The position numbers and the translations under genes were made by a program. Under the pieces are notes generated by a model. It saw only the letters and a program-made list of their open reading frames with translations. It did not search any database and had not been told where the DNA came from. A stretch of DNA of 54,613 bases from a virus: positions 1-54,613 of the IMG/VR virus record IMGVR_UViG_3300048088_000144, one strand, 5' to 3'. Below are positions 1-7,948 of this stretch, in pieces; the stretch's first letter is position 1; each line of letters starts with the position of its first letter.

Positions 1-123
1 GCTTACGAGATCCGTCCCTGCGCCAAGAACTTGAGAGGCAGCACCTATGAAGTTGCCGCTCAGCAGGTCACCGATCCCGGCACTGACCCGGCCCTTGAGT
101 CCGGTGGGCACCTTGGACAGCAC
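1..123 (-). CDS. Partial virion protein at left edge, probable tape-measure continuation
   Basis: The frame is open from a GTG at 123 to the window edge (41 codons). It lies in the same frame as the 460-aa protein that ends at 127, separated from it by one TAG codon and one AAG codon. The Gly/Ala/Leu-rich sequence (GLKGRVSAGIGDLLSG) resembles tail tape-measure proteins. It is either a separate gene started at the GTG or the continuation of the upstream protein past an amber codon. The C-terminus lies outside the window. Confidence 0.45.
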   Translation of the reverse strand, partial: MLSKVPTGLKGRVSAGIGDLLSGNFIGAASQVLGAGTDLVS

Positions 124-126
124 CTT

Positions 127-1509
127 CTAGATGTCGTTCAGGTGGTTGTCCATGCTCTGCTGGAGAGCGATCATGGCTCGGTCGGTACCAAGTTGACTGA
201 TCATGGAGTCAGCCTGGTTGGCGTAGAAGTTCATGTCCCGCTTGCCCTCAGCGGTCTGGTTCAACTGCTCGTTGCGGGCCACGCTGTCGCCACGACCGAT
301 GGCCTTGTTCTGGTCCGGTGTGCCCTCGAAGAGCTTCTGCCCGGTGGGGTCGAATGCCGCCTGGCCGATGGCGTAGTCGAAGAAGTCGCTGATCTGCTGG
401 CCGTCCCAGCCCAGCAGGCTCAGGTTGTAGTTCATGGTCGAGCCCGGTGCTCGGGCCGCTTCCAGTTCCTCTCGGGTGTAGGGCTGCCCCCGCTTGGTAC
501 CAACGCGACGGGCTTGCAGCACCTTGAGGATGCCCTGGTAGTACTGGAAGGCTGACTGAGAGCCACCGCCCTTGGGCTGCATCCACGCGGCTGCTCCGAA
601 GAACAACTGGCCCCGACGCTGGCCCTCGACGTTGCTCTGGAGCGCCGTCACCCGCTGCGCTGCCTGCATGGCACTGGTGCCAGGCAGTAGCCCTTGCAAC
701 TGTTGGCCGCTTCGTACGTCAGCCGCACCGATCTGGCCCGCTATCCCCTGGCCCCCGAACACACCGCCCTGGGTAGCGAACAGGTTCATGGCCTGAGCTA
801 CCTCAGGAGCGCTACCCATGAGGGGCATGCTCCGGGCGAAGCCCCGGGCCTGCTGCACACTGCTGGTCCCTGTTGACAGACCAGTGCGAGACAGCCACAT
901 GTCCGTCTGCCCGCCCGTGGACAGGCCCCGGGCGAAGCGGTTGTTCATGGCGTCGAGACCCTTGGTAACGGCCCCCGCCACCGCCTGGGAGATCATCATG
1001 GCGATAGCCGCAGGCGGGAAAGCAGCAGCGGCACCAGCCGCCATGCCACCAGCCTCTACACCAGCAGCGGCCTCACCGGCTCCACCACTGCTGCCCATGA
1101 AGCTCTTCATCATCGAGCCCAGGCCGCTGCCGCTACCACTGCCACTGGCGCCCGTGAAGGTGTGCATGCCACCAGGGACACCACCGGAGACACCACCCGC
1201 GTTGCCCCGGGCTCCCCGTACCTTGGCTAGCTCAGCGTTGAGCTTGACCAGTTCATTGGTCCAGGACTTGGTATCGCGGGCCATGTCCCGGAACGAGGCC
1301 CGCAGGTTCCCGATCTCCGTGCGGACGTTGCCAAGCTCCCGCTTGAAATCCTGGAGGCCACCGATGTCGAACTTGAGGCCCGCTGAGGCAGCACTGGTCT
1401 GGCCCTTCGCCCGCCGTCCACCGAACATCGAGCCCATGCGGCTGCCCGAAGGGCTGCCACCGGGTCCCGAAGCTGCGGACGGTTCGATGTTGTCGTTAGG
1501 AGGAGCCAT
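127..1509 (-). CDS. Tape-measure-like virion protein (460 aa)
   Basis: The protein is rich in Gly, Ala, Ser and Met. Residues about 45-95 form a predicted coiled coil (LGNVRTEIGNLRASF and following heptads), then a Gly-rich stretch, then an Ala-rich hydrophobic segment near 150-180. This layout and its place behind sheath, tube and gp26-like genes suggest a tail tape-measure or tail-lumen protein. At 460 aa it is short for a tape measure, which fits with coding that continues in the same frame beyond the TAG at 127-129. The start overlaps the end of the upstream gene by 14 nt and has no clear Shine-Dalgarno site, so it may depend on translational coupling. Confidence 0.55.
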   Translation of the reverse strand: MAPPNDNIEPSAASGPGGSPSGSRMGSMFGGRRAKGQTSAASAGLKFDIGGLQDFKRELGNVRTEIGNLRASFRDMARDTKSWTNELVKLNAELAKVRGARGNAGGVSGGVPGGMHTFTGASGSGSGSGLGSMMKSFMGSSGGAGEAAAGVEAGGMAAGAAAAFPPAAIAMMISQAVAGAVTKGLDAMNNRFARGLSTGGQTDMWLSRTGLSTGTSSVQQARGFARSMPLMGSAPEVAQAMNLFATQGGVFGGQGIAGQIGAADVRSGQQLQGLLPGTSAMQAAQRVTALQSNVEGQRRGQLFFGAAAWMQPKGGGSQSAFQYYQGILKVLQARRVGTKRGQPYTREELEAARAPGSTMNYNLSLLGWDGQQISDFFDYAIGQAAFDPTGQKLFEGTPDQNKAIGRGDSVARNEQLNQTAEGKRDMNFYANQADSMISQLGTDRAMIALQQSMDNHLNDI

Positions 1510-1711
1510 TGATGTCCATGTAGTTCAGCGAGTTCATTCTCCAACGGATGAGAGCGACCCAGTAGTGGCGCTCCCGGTGGCACATGTTCTTGACCTCGGT
1601 CAGAGGCCAGCCTCGGTAGTGCTGACAGATACCGTCGTACTCGACGTAGAGCAGAGCAAGGTTGGGCCTATAGAAGATCGGCCCACGACGGCGTGAACAG
1701 ACTCTCCGCAC
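1496..1711 (-). CDS. Small tail-assembly protein (DUF6760-like)
   Basis: 71 aa starting at a GTG inside the end of the gp26-like gene (44-nt overlap). The core has the pattern FYRPN...LYVEYDGI...PLTEV...CHRERHYWV, which recalls the short proteins found next to gp26-like genes in contractile tails and extracellular contractile injection systems (annotated DUF6760, with a conserved HRER-W motif). I assign it from this motif and from position. The exact start is uncertain because no ribosome site is visible. Confidence 0.5.
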   Translation of the reverse strand: MRRVCSRRRGPIFYRPNLALLYVEYDGICQHYRGWPLTEVKNMCHRERHYWVALIRWRMNSLNYMDINGSS

Positions 1712-2483
1712 CGCACGCCGTACAGGGCAACTTCACCTCCTCGAAGTACGGTCCTGGCTGCTTGGCTGTGATGTCACGGATGAGCCCCCGACGATCAGCG
1801 GCACCGAGATCACGAGCGAACCGCATGGGGTCCACCAGTGGCTTGCCGTTGACGGTGTCGATGACCCGGCTGAAGATGATCGTGTTCTCTTCAGGCATCG
1901 ATGTGTTGGGCCGCTTGGTCGCCTCAGCCTGATCGGCGCCGGTCACGAGCCGGAACTCGATCCGGTCACCGTTGCGGCAGGTGTACTCGTAGGTGACCCG
2001 GGTGGGCTCATCCAGCTTGCGGACAGGAACGTCCTCGCTCAGGGAGAAGAAGACCTCATTGCCTGCGCCGCACGTCTGGCACGTCACCGGAGTGGTGCGC
2101 TCATCGCCGTAGGTGACGCGCAAGACGTTGAGGAACAGCATCTCCTTCTCCCCGACGAGCAGGAGATCGAGCACGCCAAGACGTTCCGACACCCCCATCT
2201 TCTCCAGGTCGAACTGACCGACCTGGACCACGCCGAAGGTGAGCACTGCGTTGATGTACTGCGTAGCCGATGACGCCCCCATCATGCGAGCGATGGCCTC
2301 TTCGTCGGCACCGGTCAGTTCCTTGACCCGTGCCTCGCCCTCCCACCTGCCGACACTCGGGTCGTACACACCCCGGAACAGGGCGACCGTTGTGTCAACA
2401 GGCTCGGACATGAGAGGCTGCTCACCCCGCATGATCTCCTTGGCCTTGGAGAGATCACTCTCACTAGGCGCGAACGACGACAT
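1668..2483 (-). CDS. T4 gp26-like baseplate hub assembly protein with zinc ribbon
   Basis: 271 aa. The N-terminal half carries the ELTGADEEAIARM segment typical of gp26-like proteins from contractile tails. Two CxxC pairs (CQTC near residue 134 and CTAC near 256) probably form one zinc site bracketing the C-terminal domain. A strong AGGAGGT site lies 7 nt before the ATG. It sits directly behind the tail tube gene, the usual place for tail-assembly chaperone or hub-assembly genes. The gene ends in TAG, as do the tube and sheath genes, so amber is an ordinary stop here. Confidence 0.6.
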   Translation of the reverse strand: MSSFAPSESDLSKAKEIMRGEQPLMSEPVDTTVALFRGVYDPSVGRWEGEARVKELTGADEEAIARMMGASSATQYINAVLTFGVVQVGQFDLEKMGVSERLGVLDLLLVGEKEMLFLNVLRVTYGDERTTPVTCQTCGAGNEVFFSLSEDVPVRKLDEPTRVTYEYTCRNGDRIEFRLVTGADQAEATKRPNTSMPEENTIIFSRVIDTVNGKPLVDPMRFARDLGAADRRGLIRDITAKQPGPYFEEVKLPCTACGAESLFTPSWADLL

Positions 2484-2493
2484 CAGCTACCTC

Positions 2494-3051
2494 CTACGCC
2501 GTGATGGCGTCCTGGTTCCAGAACACCTCGAAGCCCTCGTGGTGCATGGTCATCTGAGAGATGAGCACGCTGTTGCCAGCGGCGTCGAGATCGTTGAAGG
2601 CCACCGACCCGACCCAGCAGTTGTAGAACTTGAACGCCAGCCTGGCGCCATGGATGGCGTCGTTCGGCGCCCCTGACTCCGGGCCGGACGTGACCGGGTG
2701 ATCGAGCACGCGCACCGTGGTGATGAAGCGGAACTGCTCTCCCGATCCAAGCCCTCCTGGGTCACCCCAGTTGAGGTTGAACATCTTCTTGGCCAGGTTC
2801 CACATGCCCGGGCGCGTGAACGCCACCCCCTGGATGAGAGTGAGCGGACCGAAGTCGGTGTTAGCTGGCAGCTTGTGGTAGTTGGTGTTCCAACCACCTT
2901 CGCGGTAGTTGGTCACCTCCGTGGTCATGTTGATGCCCGCCACGTTGGTGAATCCCATCTGCGCGAAACCCGAGATGGGGGGTTGGTCGATGATCACGGA
3001 GAACTTGAAGTTCCGCATCGGGTCATCTTGAGGCCGAAGACCAATCGTCAT
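2494..3051 (-). CDS. Tail tube protein (T4 gp19 family)
   Basis: 185 aa, the usual length for this family. The N-terminus has the family pattern: FKFSVIID, then SGFAQMGFTNVAGINMTTEV, YREGG and KLPANTDFGPLTLIQGV. The protein stacks as hexameric rings inside the contractile sheath and carries the DNA channel. The gene lies directly behind the sheath gene, which is the standard order. A perfect 11-bp palindrome GTTGATTCAAC sits next to the ATG (3052-3062), related to the operator-like palindromes in the early region. Confidence 0.92.
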   Translation of the reverse strand: MTIGLRPQDDPMRNFKFSVIIDQPPISGFAQMGFTNVAGINMTTEVTNYREGGWNTNYHKLPANTDFGPLTLIQGVAFTRPGMWNLAKKMFNLNWGDPGGLGSGEQFRFITTVRVLDHPVTSGPESGAPNDAIHGARLAFKFYNCWVGSVAFNDLDAAGNSVLISQMTMHHEGFEVFWNQDAITA

Positions 3052-3068
3052 GTTGATTCAACTCCCTT

Positions 3069-4679
3069 CTAGATCGTGATGGCTTCGGATACGATGGACG
3101 AACCCGAATCGAACTGGCTGACGCGGATGACGACGAACTCCGCAGGGAACTGGAGCGCTAGGCCCACCTCCATGCGAACCTCGCCGGACTGGATGACCTG
3201 CGGGTTGTTGAGCGTGTCATCACAGTGCACGAAGTACGCGTCGCTGGCGCTGTTGCCAGCGAGACCACCGGACTCCCACACCGGCTGGAGCAGGTTGATG
3301 ACGGCATTGCGGAGTGACGACCACAAGCGCTGGTCGTTGTTCTCGAAGACCGCCCACTGAGTGGAGCGCTTGATGGACTCCTCGATGTAGATGAGGGTCC
3401 TTCGGTCGCTCACGTAGCGGTCGGGGCCGTAGAGCTTCCGAGTGCGGGCACCCATGACACAGATGCCACTACCTGGTACCGGCCGGATCACGTTGATGTT
3501 CTGGCTGTTCAACGTGCCCTGGTCGGTCTCGGTGAACCGAAGCTCAGGGGCTACAGCGGTTGACAGCACCGCAGGGGTGCCCGCAGGAGCCCGCCACGGC
3601 CCGACTGTGGCGTCCACCCGGGCGATCATGCCGATGACAGAGCCCGAGGGAGGCACGGTGATCGTGGCCCCGGCCCTCGACGGGTCCGGCACCGTGATCC
3701 AGGGGCCGTACAACGCCGTGTAGGAGTCGGCGGCGCCCAGTTGCCCCGCCAGGGCGATGATGTCGGCCTTGTAGTCGCCACCCGTCGCCAGAGCCAGGGG
3801 CTTGCCGTCCCACACCACGAAGCAGTTGTTGCGGCCGTTGGCGTTGAGCGCCGCCGCTGCTGCTCCCGGTGCCGGGATGATCGTGACACCCGCCGCCGTC
3901 ACGAAGGGCTGGAAGCCGACGATGAGCGGGCTGTCGATGACCCGCATGGCGTCGATGACAGCCTGAGTGGTCAGGTCACCGGCAGCCGGGGTGCCGGGGT
4001 CCACGCCTGCTGCCAACTGGTAGGACCCAGCCGCAGGATCGACGTTGGTTCCCATCACCACGTTGATGTAGCGGGACCCGGCCAGCGGATCATTGATCGC
4101 CGCCAGCACCGGACGGGTACCAGGGACGCCGGTCATCGAGAGGTTGGAGAACGTCTCCAACAGGGTGCTGTCAGAGAACCGGCTCACCGTCAACGAGAAG
4201 ATCAGCTTCGGTGGCGTGGATGCGTCGAGCGTCTGCTGCGCTACCCGCACCACGAGATCGTTGCCCCACTTGCCAGCACCGTCAGCATTGCACGTGAACG
4301 AGCTTCCGGCAGTCGGCGTAGTCACATCCGCGACCGCCTTGGTGGCGACCACACCACGCGCATTGGTGGCCGCGGGACACACCCGCACGATCCAGCACTG
4401 GCGCCCACCGTTCTGGTAATAGTTGTAGACGGCGTGCGGGAGGTACGACATCAGGGTGCTGTCCACACCCGGGGCGGTGCCGTCGTGCACGGTGATGGTG
4501 TCGAAACCACCGAACTGCTGCACGTAGTCCGACCACGATGCGATGGGCGTGGCAACGAGAAGCGGCCCCTTGGCGGCAACGCCAGCGAAGACGCCGACCG
4601 CCGTGGCACTTCCGGCTTGGGTTGGTTGGTTCTGTAGCTGCTCTACCAGGTAAACGCCTGGGCGTCGAGTGTCACTCAC
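3069..4679 (-). CDS. Tail sheath protein
   Basis: 536 aa. The N-terminus RPGVYLVEQ with the following GVFAGVAAKGP is the classic sheath start, and the C-terminal third has the conserved region with Y-V-S-DRRTLIYIEESIKRSTQWAVFE and the ending EVRMEVGLALQFPAEFVVIRVSQ. Contraction of this polymer drives the tube through the host envelope, so the phage is myovirus-like. The start is GTG with an AGGAGA site 8 nt upstream. Together with the tube gene it forms a late operon segment that may have its own promoter in the gap at 4680-4748. Confidence 0.95.
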   Translation of the reverse strand: MSDTRRPGVYLVEQLQNQPTQAGSATAVGVFAGVAAKGPLLVATPIASWSDYVQQFGGFDTITVHDGTAPGVDSTLMSYLPHAVYNYYQNGGRQCWIVRVCPAATNARGVVATKAVADVTTPTAGSSFTCNADGAGKWGNDLVVRVAQQTLDASTPPKLIFSLTVSRFSDSTLLETFSNLSMTGVPGTRPVLAAINDPLAGSRYINVVMGTNVDPAAGSYQLAAGVDPGTPAAGDLTTQAVIDAMRVIDSPLIVGFQPFVTAAGVTIIPAPGAAAAALNANGRNNCFVVWDGKPLALATGGDYKADIIALAGQLGAADSYTALYGPWITVPDPSRAGATITVPPSGSVIGMIARVDATVGPWRAPAGTPAVLSTAVAPELRFTETDQGTLNSQNINVIRPVPGSGICVMGARTRKLYGPDRYVSDRRTLIYIEESIKRSTQWAVFENNDQRLWSSLRNAVINLLQPVWESGGLAGNSASDAYFVHCDDTLNNPQVIQSGEVRMEVGLALQFPAEFVVIRVSQFDSGSSIVSEAITI

Positions 4680-4691
4680 GAGATGTCTCCT

Positions 4692-4723
4692 GTGTTAGGT
4701 GTGTTACGTCAGGTTGAGTCATC
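4692..4723 (-). promoter_or_regulatory. Operator-like palindrome and candidate -10 before the sheath gene
   Basis: The 69-bp gap before the sheath gene contains GATGACTCAAC (4713-4723, minus strand). This variant is identical to the palindrome of the early-region cassette at 53604. Two TAACAC hexamers follow (4701-4706 and 4692-4697). Unlike the early genes, the sheath gene also has a Shine-Dalgarno site. This may be an internal late promoter under the same regulator; the promoter part is inference. Confidence 0.35.
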
Positions 4724-4748
4724 AAGTGGTCCGTGCCTTCAGGCGGGC

Positions 4749-5564
4749 TCATCGTTCAGCAATGCTCTCCCACCACTCTGTGGGAGGGTGTGTCGTAGTG
4801 GACGGCGGCGTGTTAGCAGAGCCGGTCACCCACATGCCGGAAACAGTCTCCTGCATCCGGTACAAGAGCTTCTGGATGTAGGGCTGAAGCTCAAGATCTT
4901 CGAGGCGGTCCTGCGGAATGTCGGTCTGGATGGACAGGGTGATGATCTTGCGGAAGATGCGCCGGGAAGCGCCCTCCTGCGTAGCAACATCAGCCTGCGC
5001 CCAGTCCAAGAACTCCAGGCGCCGGTACACCTGATCAGCGGGCACCAGGAGCCACTTGGGCCGTGGCCCGATGACGTCTCGGATCATGCGCGCCGTCAGC
5101 ATGCGATCGTGCACCGCATTGTTGGTCCACAGACCCACCTGGTAGTAGAGCCGGTAGGTGATGTAGTGGGCGCGACGGAAGAACAGGCCCGGGTACTGGT
5201 CCGCATCGATGCTGGGTGACGTCGAAGGGTCGTAGAGCCCCATCCTGACGAACGACCCCTCGTCCTCGATCTGCTCCGAGTCGGGGAACAGGTCGTACTC
5301 GCTGGTGTGCAGATCGTAGGCAGGCTCCACGCCGATCAGGTCGATCGTGGCGAAGGGGTAGGTGGTGGCATGGGCGGCGTCGGGGTAGCGGTACCAGACC
5401 CGGATGGTGTCATCGACACCCGTGCTCTTGGGGAGCTTGATCGCCCCCTCCAGGTAGGCCTTGAGCGCTTCCTCCTCGGCCAGGATGAACCCCAGGTGCT
5501 CGGGATACTCCGGGGGTGGCTGCGGAGGCTGACGAGGCCTCGTGCGGGGTGTCTGCGGCGCCAT
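4749..5564 (-). CDS. Neck or tail-terminator-type virion protein
   Basis: 271 aa, no family recognised with certainty. It has a Pro/Arg-rich N-terminus (residues 1-22) and a folded middle and C-terminal part with many aromatic residues, a long helix-rich segment around 130-230 and a Ser/Thr/Pro tail. It lies between the HK97 gp10-like gene and the sheath gene, where tail-completion or terminator proteins are usually coded. It could be such a protein, but the sequence alone does not prove it. The gene starts with ATG and directly abuts the previous stop. Confidence 0.4.
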   Translation of the reverse strand: MAPQTPRTRPRQPPQPPPEYPEHLGFILAEEEALKAYLEGAIKLPKSTGVDDTIRVWYRYPDAAHATTYPFATIDLIGVEPAYDLHTSEYDLFPDSEQIEDEGSFVRMGLYDPSTSPSIDADQYPGLFFRRAHYITYRLYYQVGLWTNNAVHDRMLTARMIRDVIGPRPKWLLVPADQVYRRLEFLDWAQADVATQEGASRRIFRKIITLSIQTDIPQDRLEDLELQPYIQKLLYRMQETVSGMWVTGSANTPPSTTTHPPTEWWESIAER

Positions 5565-5929
5565 CAGTAGCCGTGCCTCTGGAAGGCCTCACGCATGGAC
5601 CAGCCCATGTCCACCACCGCCGACTGGAGCCCCATGCGGATCAGCGGCGCCGGAGGGTGGTCCTTGGTGCCGTACTCAGCCTCGAAGGCCTGCTGGCGCA
5701 GAGCCTCGTCCCGCACGCCGAACTGGATGTTGCCCTTGGGGTCGGCCCACATGTCGATGGCGCTGGCCATGGTCGCCCAGCGGGGATGCGCCGCCGCTGC
5801 GTCTCGCATCCTGTCTCGCTGGGCATTGGCCGCACCCCACGTGACTTCCTCGACCAAGTCCTCCGCGTCCTGGAGAACGGCTTCGATGACGGCCACGATG
5901 TCATCGCCACCTGACACGGCCTCAGCCAT
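5564..5929 (-). CDS. HK97 gp10-like head-tail connector or tail component
   Basis: 121 aa from the ATG at 5929, chosen because an AGGAGG site lies 7 nt upstream. The C-terminal half (alternating charged and Gln residues, then EYGTKDHPPAPLIRMGL) matches the style of gp10-like neck proteins, where a tyrosine-glycine-T-x-x-x-P-P turn precedes the last helices. The last codons overlap the next gene. Connector function rests on this pattern and on the neighbourhood. Confidence 0.45.
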   Translation of the reverse strand: MAEAVSGGDDIVAVIEAVLQDAEDLVEEVTWGAANAQRDRMRDAAAAHPRWATMASAIDMWADPKGNIQFGVRDEALRQQAFEAEYGTKDHPPAPLIRMGLQSAVVDMGWSMREAFQRHGY

Positions 5930-6001
5930 GTGGTGTCCTCCTGGTCTAGGCAACTGGGTCGGGGCCAGCATGGCGATCCGACGCCAGCACCGTACCAGGC
6001 T

Positions 6002-6012
6002 GCTGACTCAGC
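6002..6012. promoter_or_regulatory. Variant palindrome GCTGACTCAGC in a late-region gap
   Basis: A perfect 11-bp palindrome in the 90-bp gap between two neck genes. It differs from the early-region GTTGASTCAAC at one base pair of each arm, and a half site GTTGAGT follows at once. No -10 hexamer at the leaderless spacing is seen here. The gap 5930-6019 has no gene that I can support. Confidence 0.3.
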
Positions 6013-6019
6013 GGTTGAG

Positions 6020-6544
6020 TTACGCAGGCGCCGGGAAGATCGGCGGCGGGAAGTCCCAGATGTACTCGTCCTCGGGGTAGGTCTCCGTGCACGTGATGCC
6101 CGCGATGGTGTCCTCCCGGATGCGGCCCCGGATCTGGAAGTTGTTCACCTCGAAGTAGCGCCCGTCGTAGTACACGATGTCGTTGAGCCGGTCATCGAAC
6201 CACTTGGCGCCGATGAGCCCCCGGTCCCAGATCCGGTGGCCGTGCGCCTCCTGGAGCCCGATGCCTACCTCGGTGATGGCACGAGCCCACACGGAGAAGC
6301 GCAAGGTGACGACGTTGCGGCGTCCCTCGGGGAGGTACTGCTCCGGCGCCTCGCCCTGGTCGATCCACAACGTGGGGACGTTGATGCCCCGCTTGTAGAC
6401 GCGCCCGCCCTCGTCGTACACATGGTCGTACTGAGATGAGTCAGCATCGAACTCGAACCAGATGACGTTCTCACCGATCTTGTTGTGGTAGCGCGCCATC
6501 TCCCGCTGGATGTGGTTCGACTCACGACGGCTATCCAGAGCCAT
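6020..6544 (-). CDS. Head-tail connector or stopper-like virion protein
   Basis: 174 aa, rich in Tyr, Trp, Asp and Arg, mainly predicted beta strand. GGGGAG lies 8 nt before the ATG. It overlaps the end of the GNAT-like gene by 14 nt. In tailed phages the small genes between portal/capsid and the tail tube code for adaptor, stopper and terminator proteins; this one fits by place and size, and I cannot name which of the three it is. Confidence 0.4.
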   Translation of the reverse strand: MALDSRRESNHIQREMARYHNKIGENVIWFEFDADSSQYDHVYDEGGRVYKRGINVPTLWIDQGEAPEQYLPEGRRNVVTLRFSVWARAITEVGIGLQEAHGHRIWDRGLIGAKWFDDRLNDIVYYDGRYFEVNNFQIRGRIREDTIAGITCTETYPEDEYIWDFPPPIFPAPA

Positions 6545-6980
6545 GGAAGCTCTCCCCTCGGCTCTTGAGCTTGCCGAACTCCTTGATCTCGTTGGCCACG
6601 AGCGGGAGGATCTGCTGCTCGTGCACCTTCTCGTTGAGGGGTTCGGCCTTCACACGAGCCTCGCCGCGCTGCTCAGGTTGCTCGCCACCCGTCTTCTTGC
6701 GCCAGGCGTTCCCCATGTCCGTCAGTTCCTCGGAGTGGGGTGGTGAGCCCGCCGCCTCGTGCATGCGTCCGGCGATGCCCTTGCCCCGAAACTCCTTCTT
6801 CACGAAGATCGTGCCGATCTTGCCCGAGGGCTGGATGTCCATGAACCCGGCTGGGCGGCGGCGCTGGGTCCCCGTGAACGCCGCCGCCTCGGTGCCGAAG
6901 TCGGTCCCCATGGTGTAGATGTGGAACGTCGAACCAGGCATGTCCTCGGCTCGGAACTGCGGCTGGCCTGCGGACTCCAT
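6531..6980 (-). CDS. GNAT-like protein in the neck module
   Basis: 149 aa from the ATG at 6980, which overlaps the previous stop as TGATG. Residues about 40-75 hold GTIFVKKEFRGKGIAGRMHEAA, cut here to its key part: V-x-x-x-FRGKGIA is the acetyl-CoA pyrophosphate-binding loop of GNAT acyltransferases. The rest is short, and the C-terminal 70 residues are polar and helical, so the catalytic fold may be incomplete. GNAT-like genes between capsid and tail genes are seen in other actinophages; the substrate is unknown. Confidence 0.5.
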   Translation of the reverse strand: MESAGQPQFRAEDMPGSTFHIYTMGTDFGTEAAAFTGTQRRRPAGFMDIQPSGKIGTIFVKKEFRGKGIAGRMHEAAGSPPHSEELTDMGNAWRKKTGGEQPEQRGEARVKAEPLNEKVHEQQILPLVANEIKEFGKLKSRGESFHGSG

Positions 6981-7774
6981 CAGCCGCTCTGACCGAAGGA
7001 GGTCCAACCGCCGTAGGCCAGGCTGGGCGGCTCGGGCATCGACACGACTGTGGCGTCATCTGATTCGAGCGTGCCGTCCGGGATGGGCAGCAGGATGCGC
7101 TGCGGCAGCCGGGGATCATCCACCTCACGCTCCCGGATGAGTGGTACCAGACGGTTGGTCAGGTAGGCCACCCGGCGCAGCGTGAACTGCTCGAACTTGC
7201 CGAGGCCCACACCGATCAGGGCTGCCTCGTCCTTGTACTGCTGCGTCCAGAATCCAGCCATCTCCCACATCTGCTGGAAGCGCTGATGGGCCGGGATCAT
7301 CATGCCCTCGGGTGTTGACACATCAATGTCGGTGGCGAACTCAGCCAGGAGTGACCACATGGCCATGCTCACCGCTCCCGTGGCGATGACGTCACACTCG
7401 ACGGCCGAGTAGTCCGCAACGTCCACCTCACGGTCGTAGCCGTGCTGGTTACTGACCACGCCCGACGCGTACAGCAGGTCGTCGGGCATGAACCACTCGT
7501 AGTAGTACCCCGAGATGCCGATACCGTCAGTGAAGGTGCTCGGGTCCTTGAGCTTGATGAGTCCGTTGCGCCCGTCGATGGTGTAGGCGACACCGCCTGT
7601 GTTGTCCACCACCGTGCCGTCGCTCTGCCACACCTGCACTGACGCCGGGTCCACGTTGGGGTGCGGACACCGGATGGTGTAGATGGGCGTGGCCGTGTAG
7701 GGCACCTCGAAGTACTGCGGGAAGTCACGCAGCTTCATGCGAGCCTTGGCCGCGATCTCAGCCGGTGTACACAT
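6980..7774 (-). CDS. Probable head-tail adaptor protein
   Basis: 264 aa. The N-terminus (AEIAAKARMKLRDFPQYFEVP) is the sort of helical start seen in connector proteins, followed by a beta-rich insertion (residues 30-90), then a helical part with WSLLAEF, HQRFQQMWEMAGFWTQQYKDE. This fits an adaptor that sits under the portal. It starts with an ATG inside the end of the previous short gene (17-nt overlap). Confidence 0.45.
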   Translation of the reverse strand: MCTPAEIAAKARMKLRDFPQYFEVPYTATPIYTIRCPHPNVDPASVQVWQSDGTVVDNTGGVAYTIDGRNGLIKLKDPSTFTDGIGISGYYYEWFMPDDLLYASGVVSNQHGYDREVDVADYSAVECDVIATGAVSMAMWSLLAEFATDIDVSTPEGMMIPAHQRFQQMWEMAGFWTQQYKDEAALIGVGLGKFEQFTLRRVAYLTNRLVPLIREREVDDPRLPQRILLPIPDGTLESDDATVVSMPEPPSLAYGGWTSFGQSG

Positions 7775-7937
7775 GCTCGACGTCCTTCCGTTCTCGGGCT
7801 TCCTGGAACGCCTGGCGAATCATATCCACCACAGCGTCCTCGTCGCTGGGATCGAGAATCACCGACAGGAGCACCGGGCCGTAGAGAACTGTCAGCTTCA
7901 TGCCCCCTGTCTCTGTTGTCTCAGCATGAATCTGCAT
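7758..7937 (-). CDS. Small acidic protein behind the main fibre gene
   Basis: 59 aa from the ATG at 7937, with AAGGAG 6 nt upstream. Residues 13-50 make one short beta strand pair and one amphipathic helix (DEDAVVDMIRQAFQEARERK). No family recognised. The start codon region lies just behind the fibre stop, so it may code for a fibre chaperone, but this is only position-based. Confidence 0.4.
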   Translation of the reverse strand: MQIHAETTETGGMKLTVLYGPVLLSVILDPSDEDAVVDMIRQAFQEARERKDVEHVYTG

Positions 7938-7948
7938 GGGGTGCTCCT

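Noticed and set aside
1-129. Genetic code with TAG recoded as an amino acid
   Set aside because: The tube, sheath and gp26-like genes end at TAG in the expected place, so TAG is a normal stop here.
818-1696. Long plus-strand open frame opposite the tape-measure-like gene
   Set aside because: It is a high-GC shadow: no ribosome site, Pro/Ala/Ser-biased translation, and the opposite strand has coding-like protein sequence in a tightly packed operon.
1496-2483. Programmed frameshift between the gp26-like gene and the 71-aa frame
   Set aside because: I see no slippery heptamer in the 44-nt overlap, and the 71-aa protein matches a separate small family.
3741-4637. Plus-strand frame of about 300 codons opposite the sheath gene
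   Set aside because: The translation is Arg/Gly/His-rich without motifs; the sheath family match on the other strand is certain.
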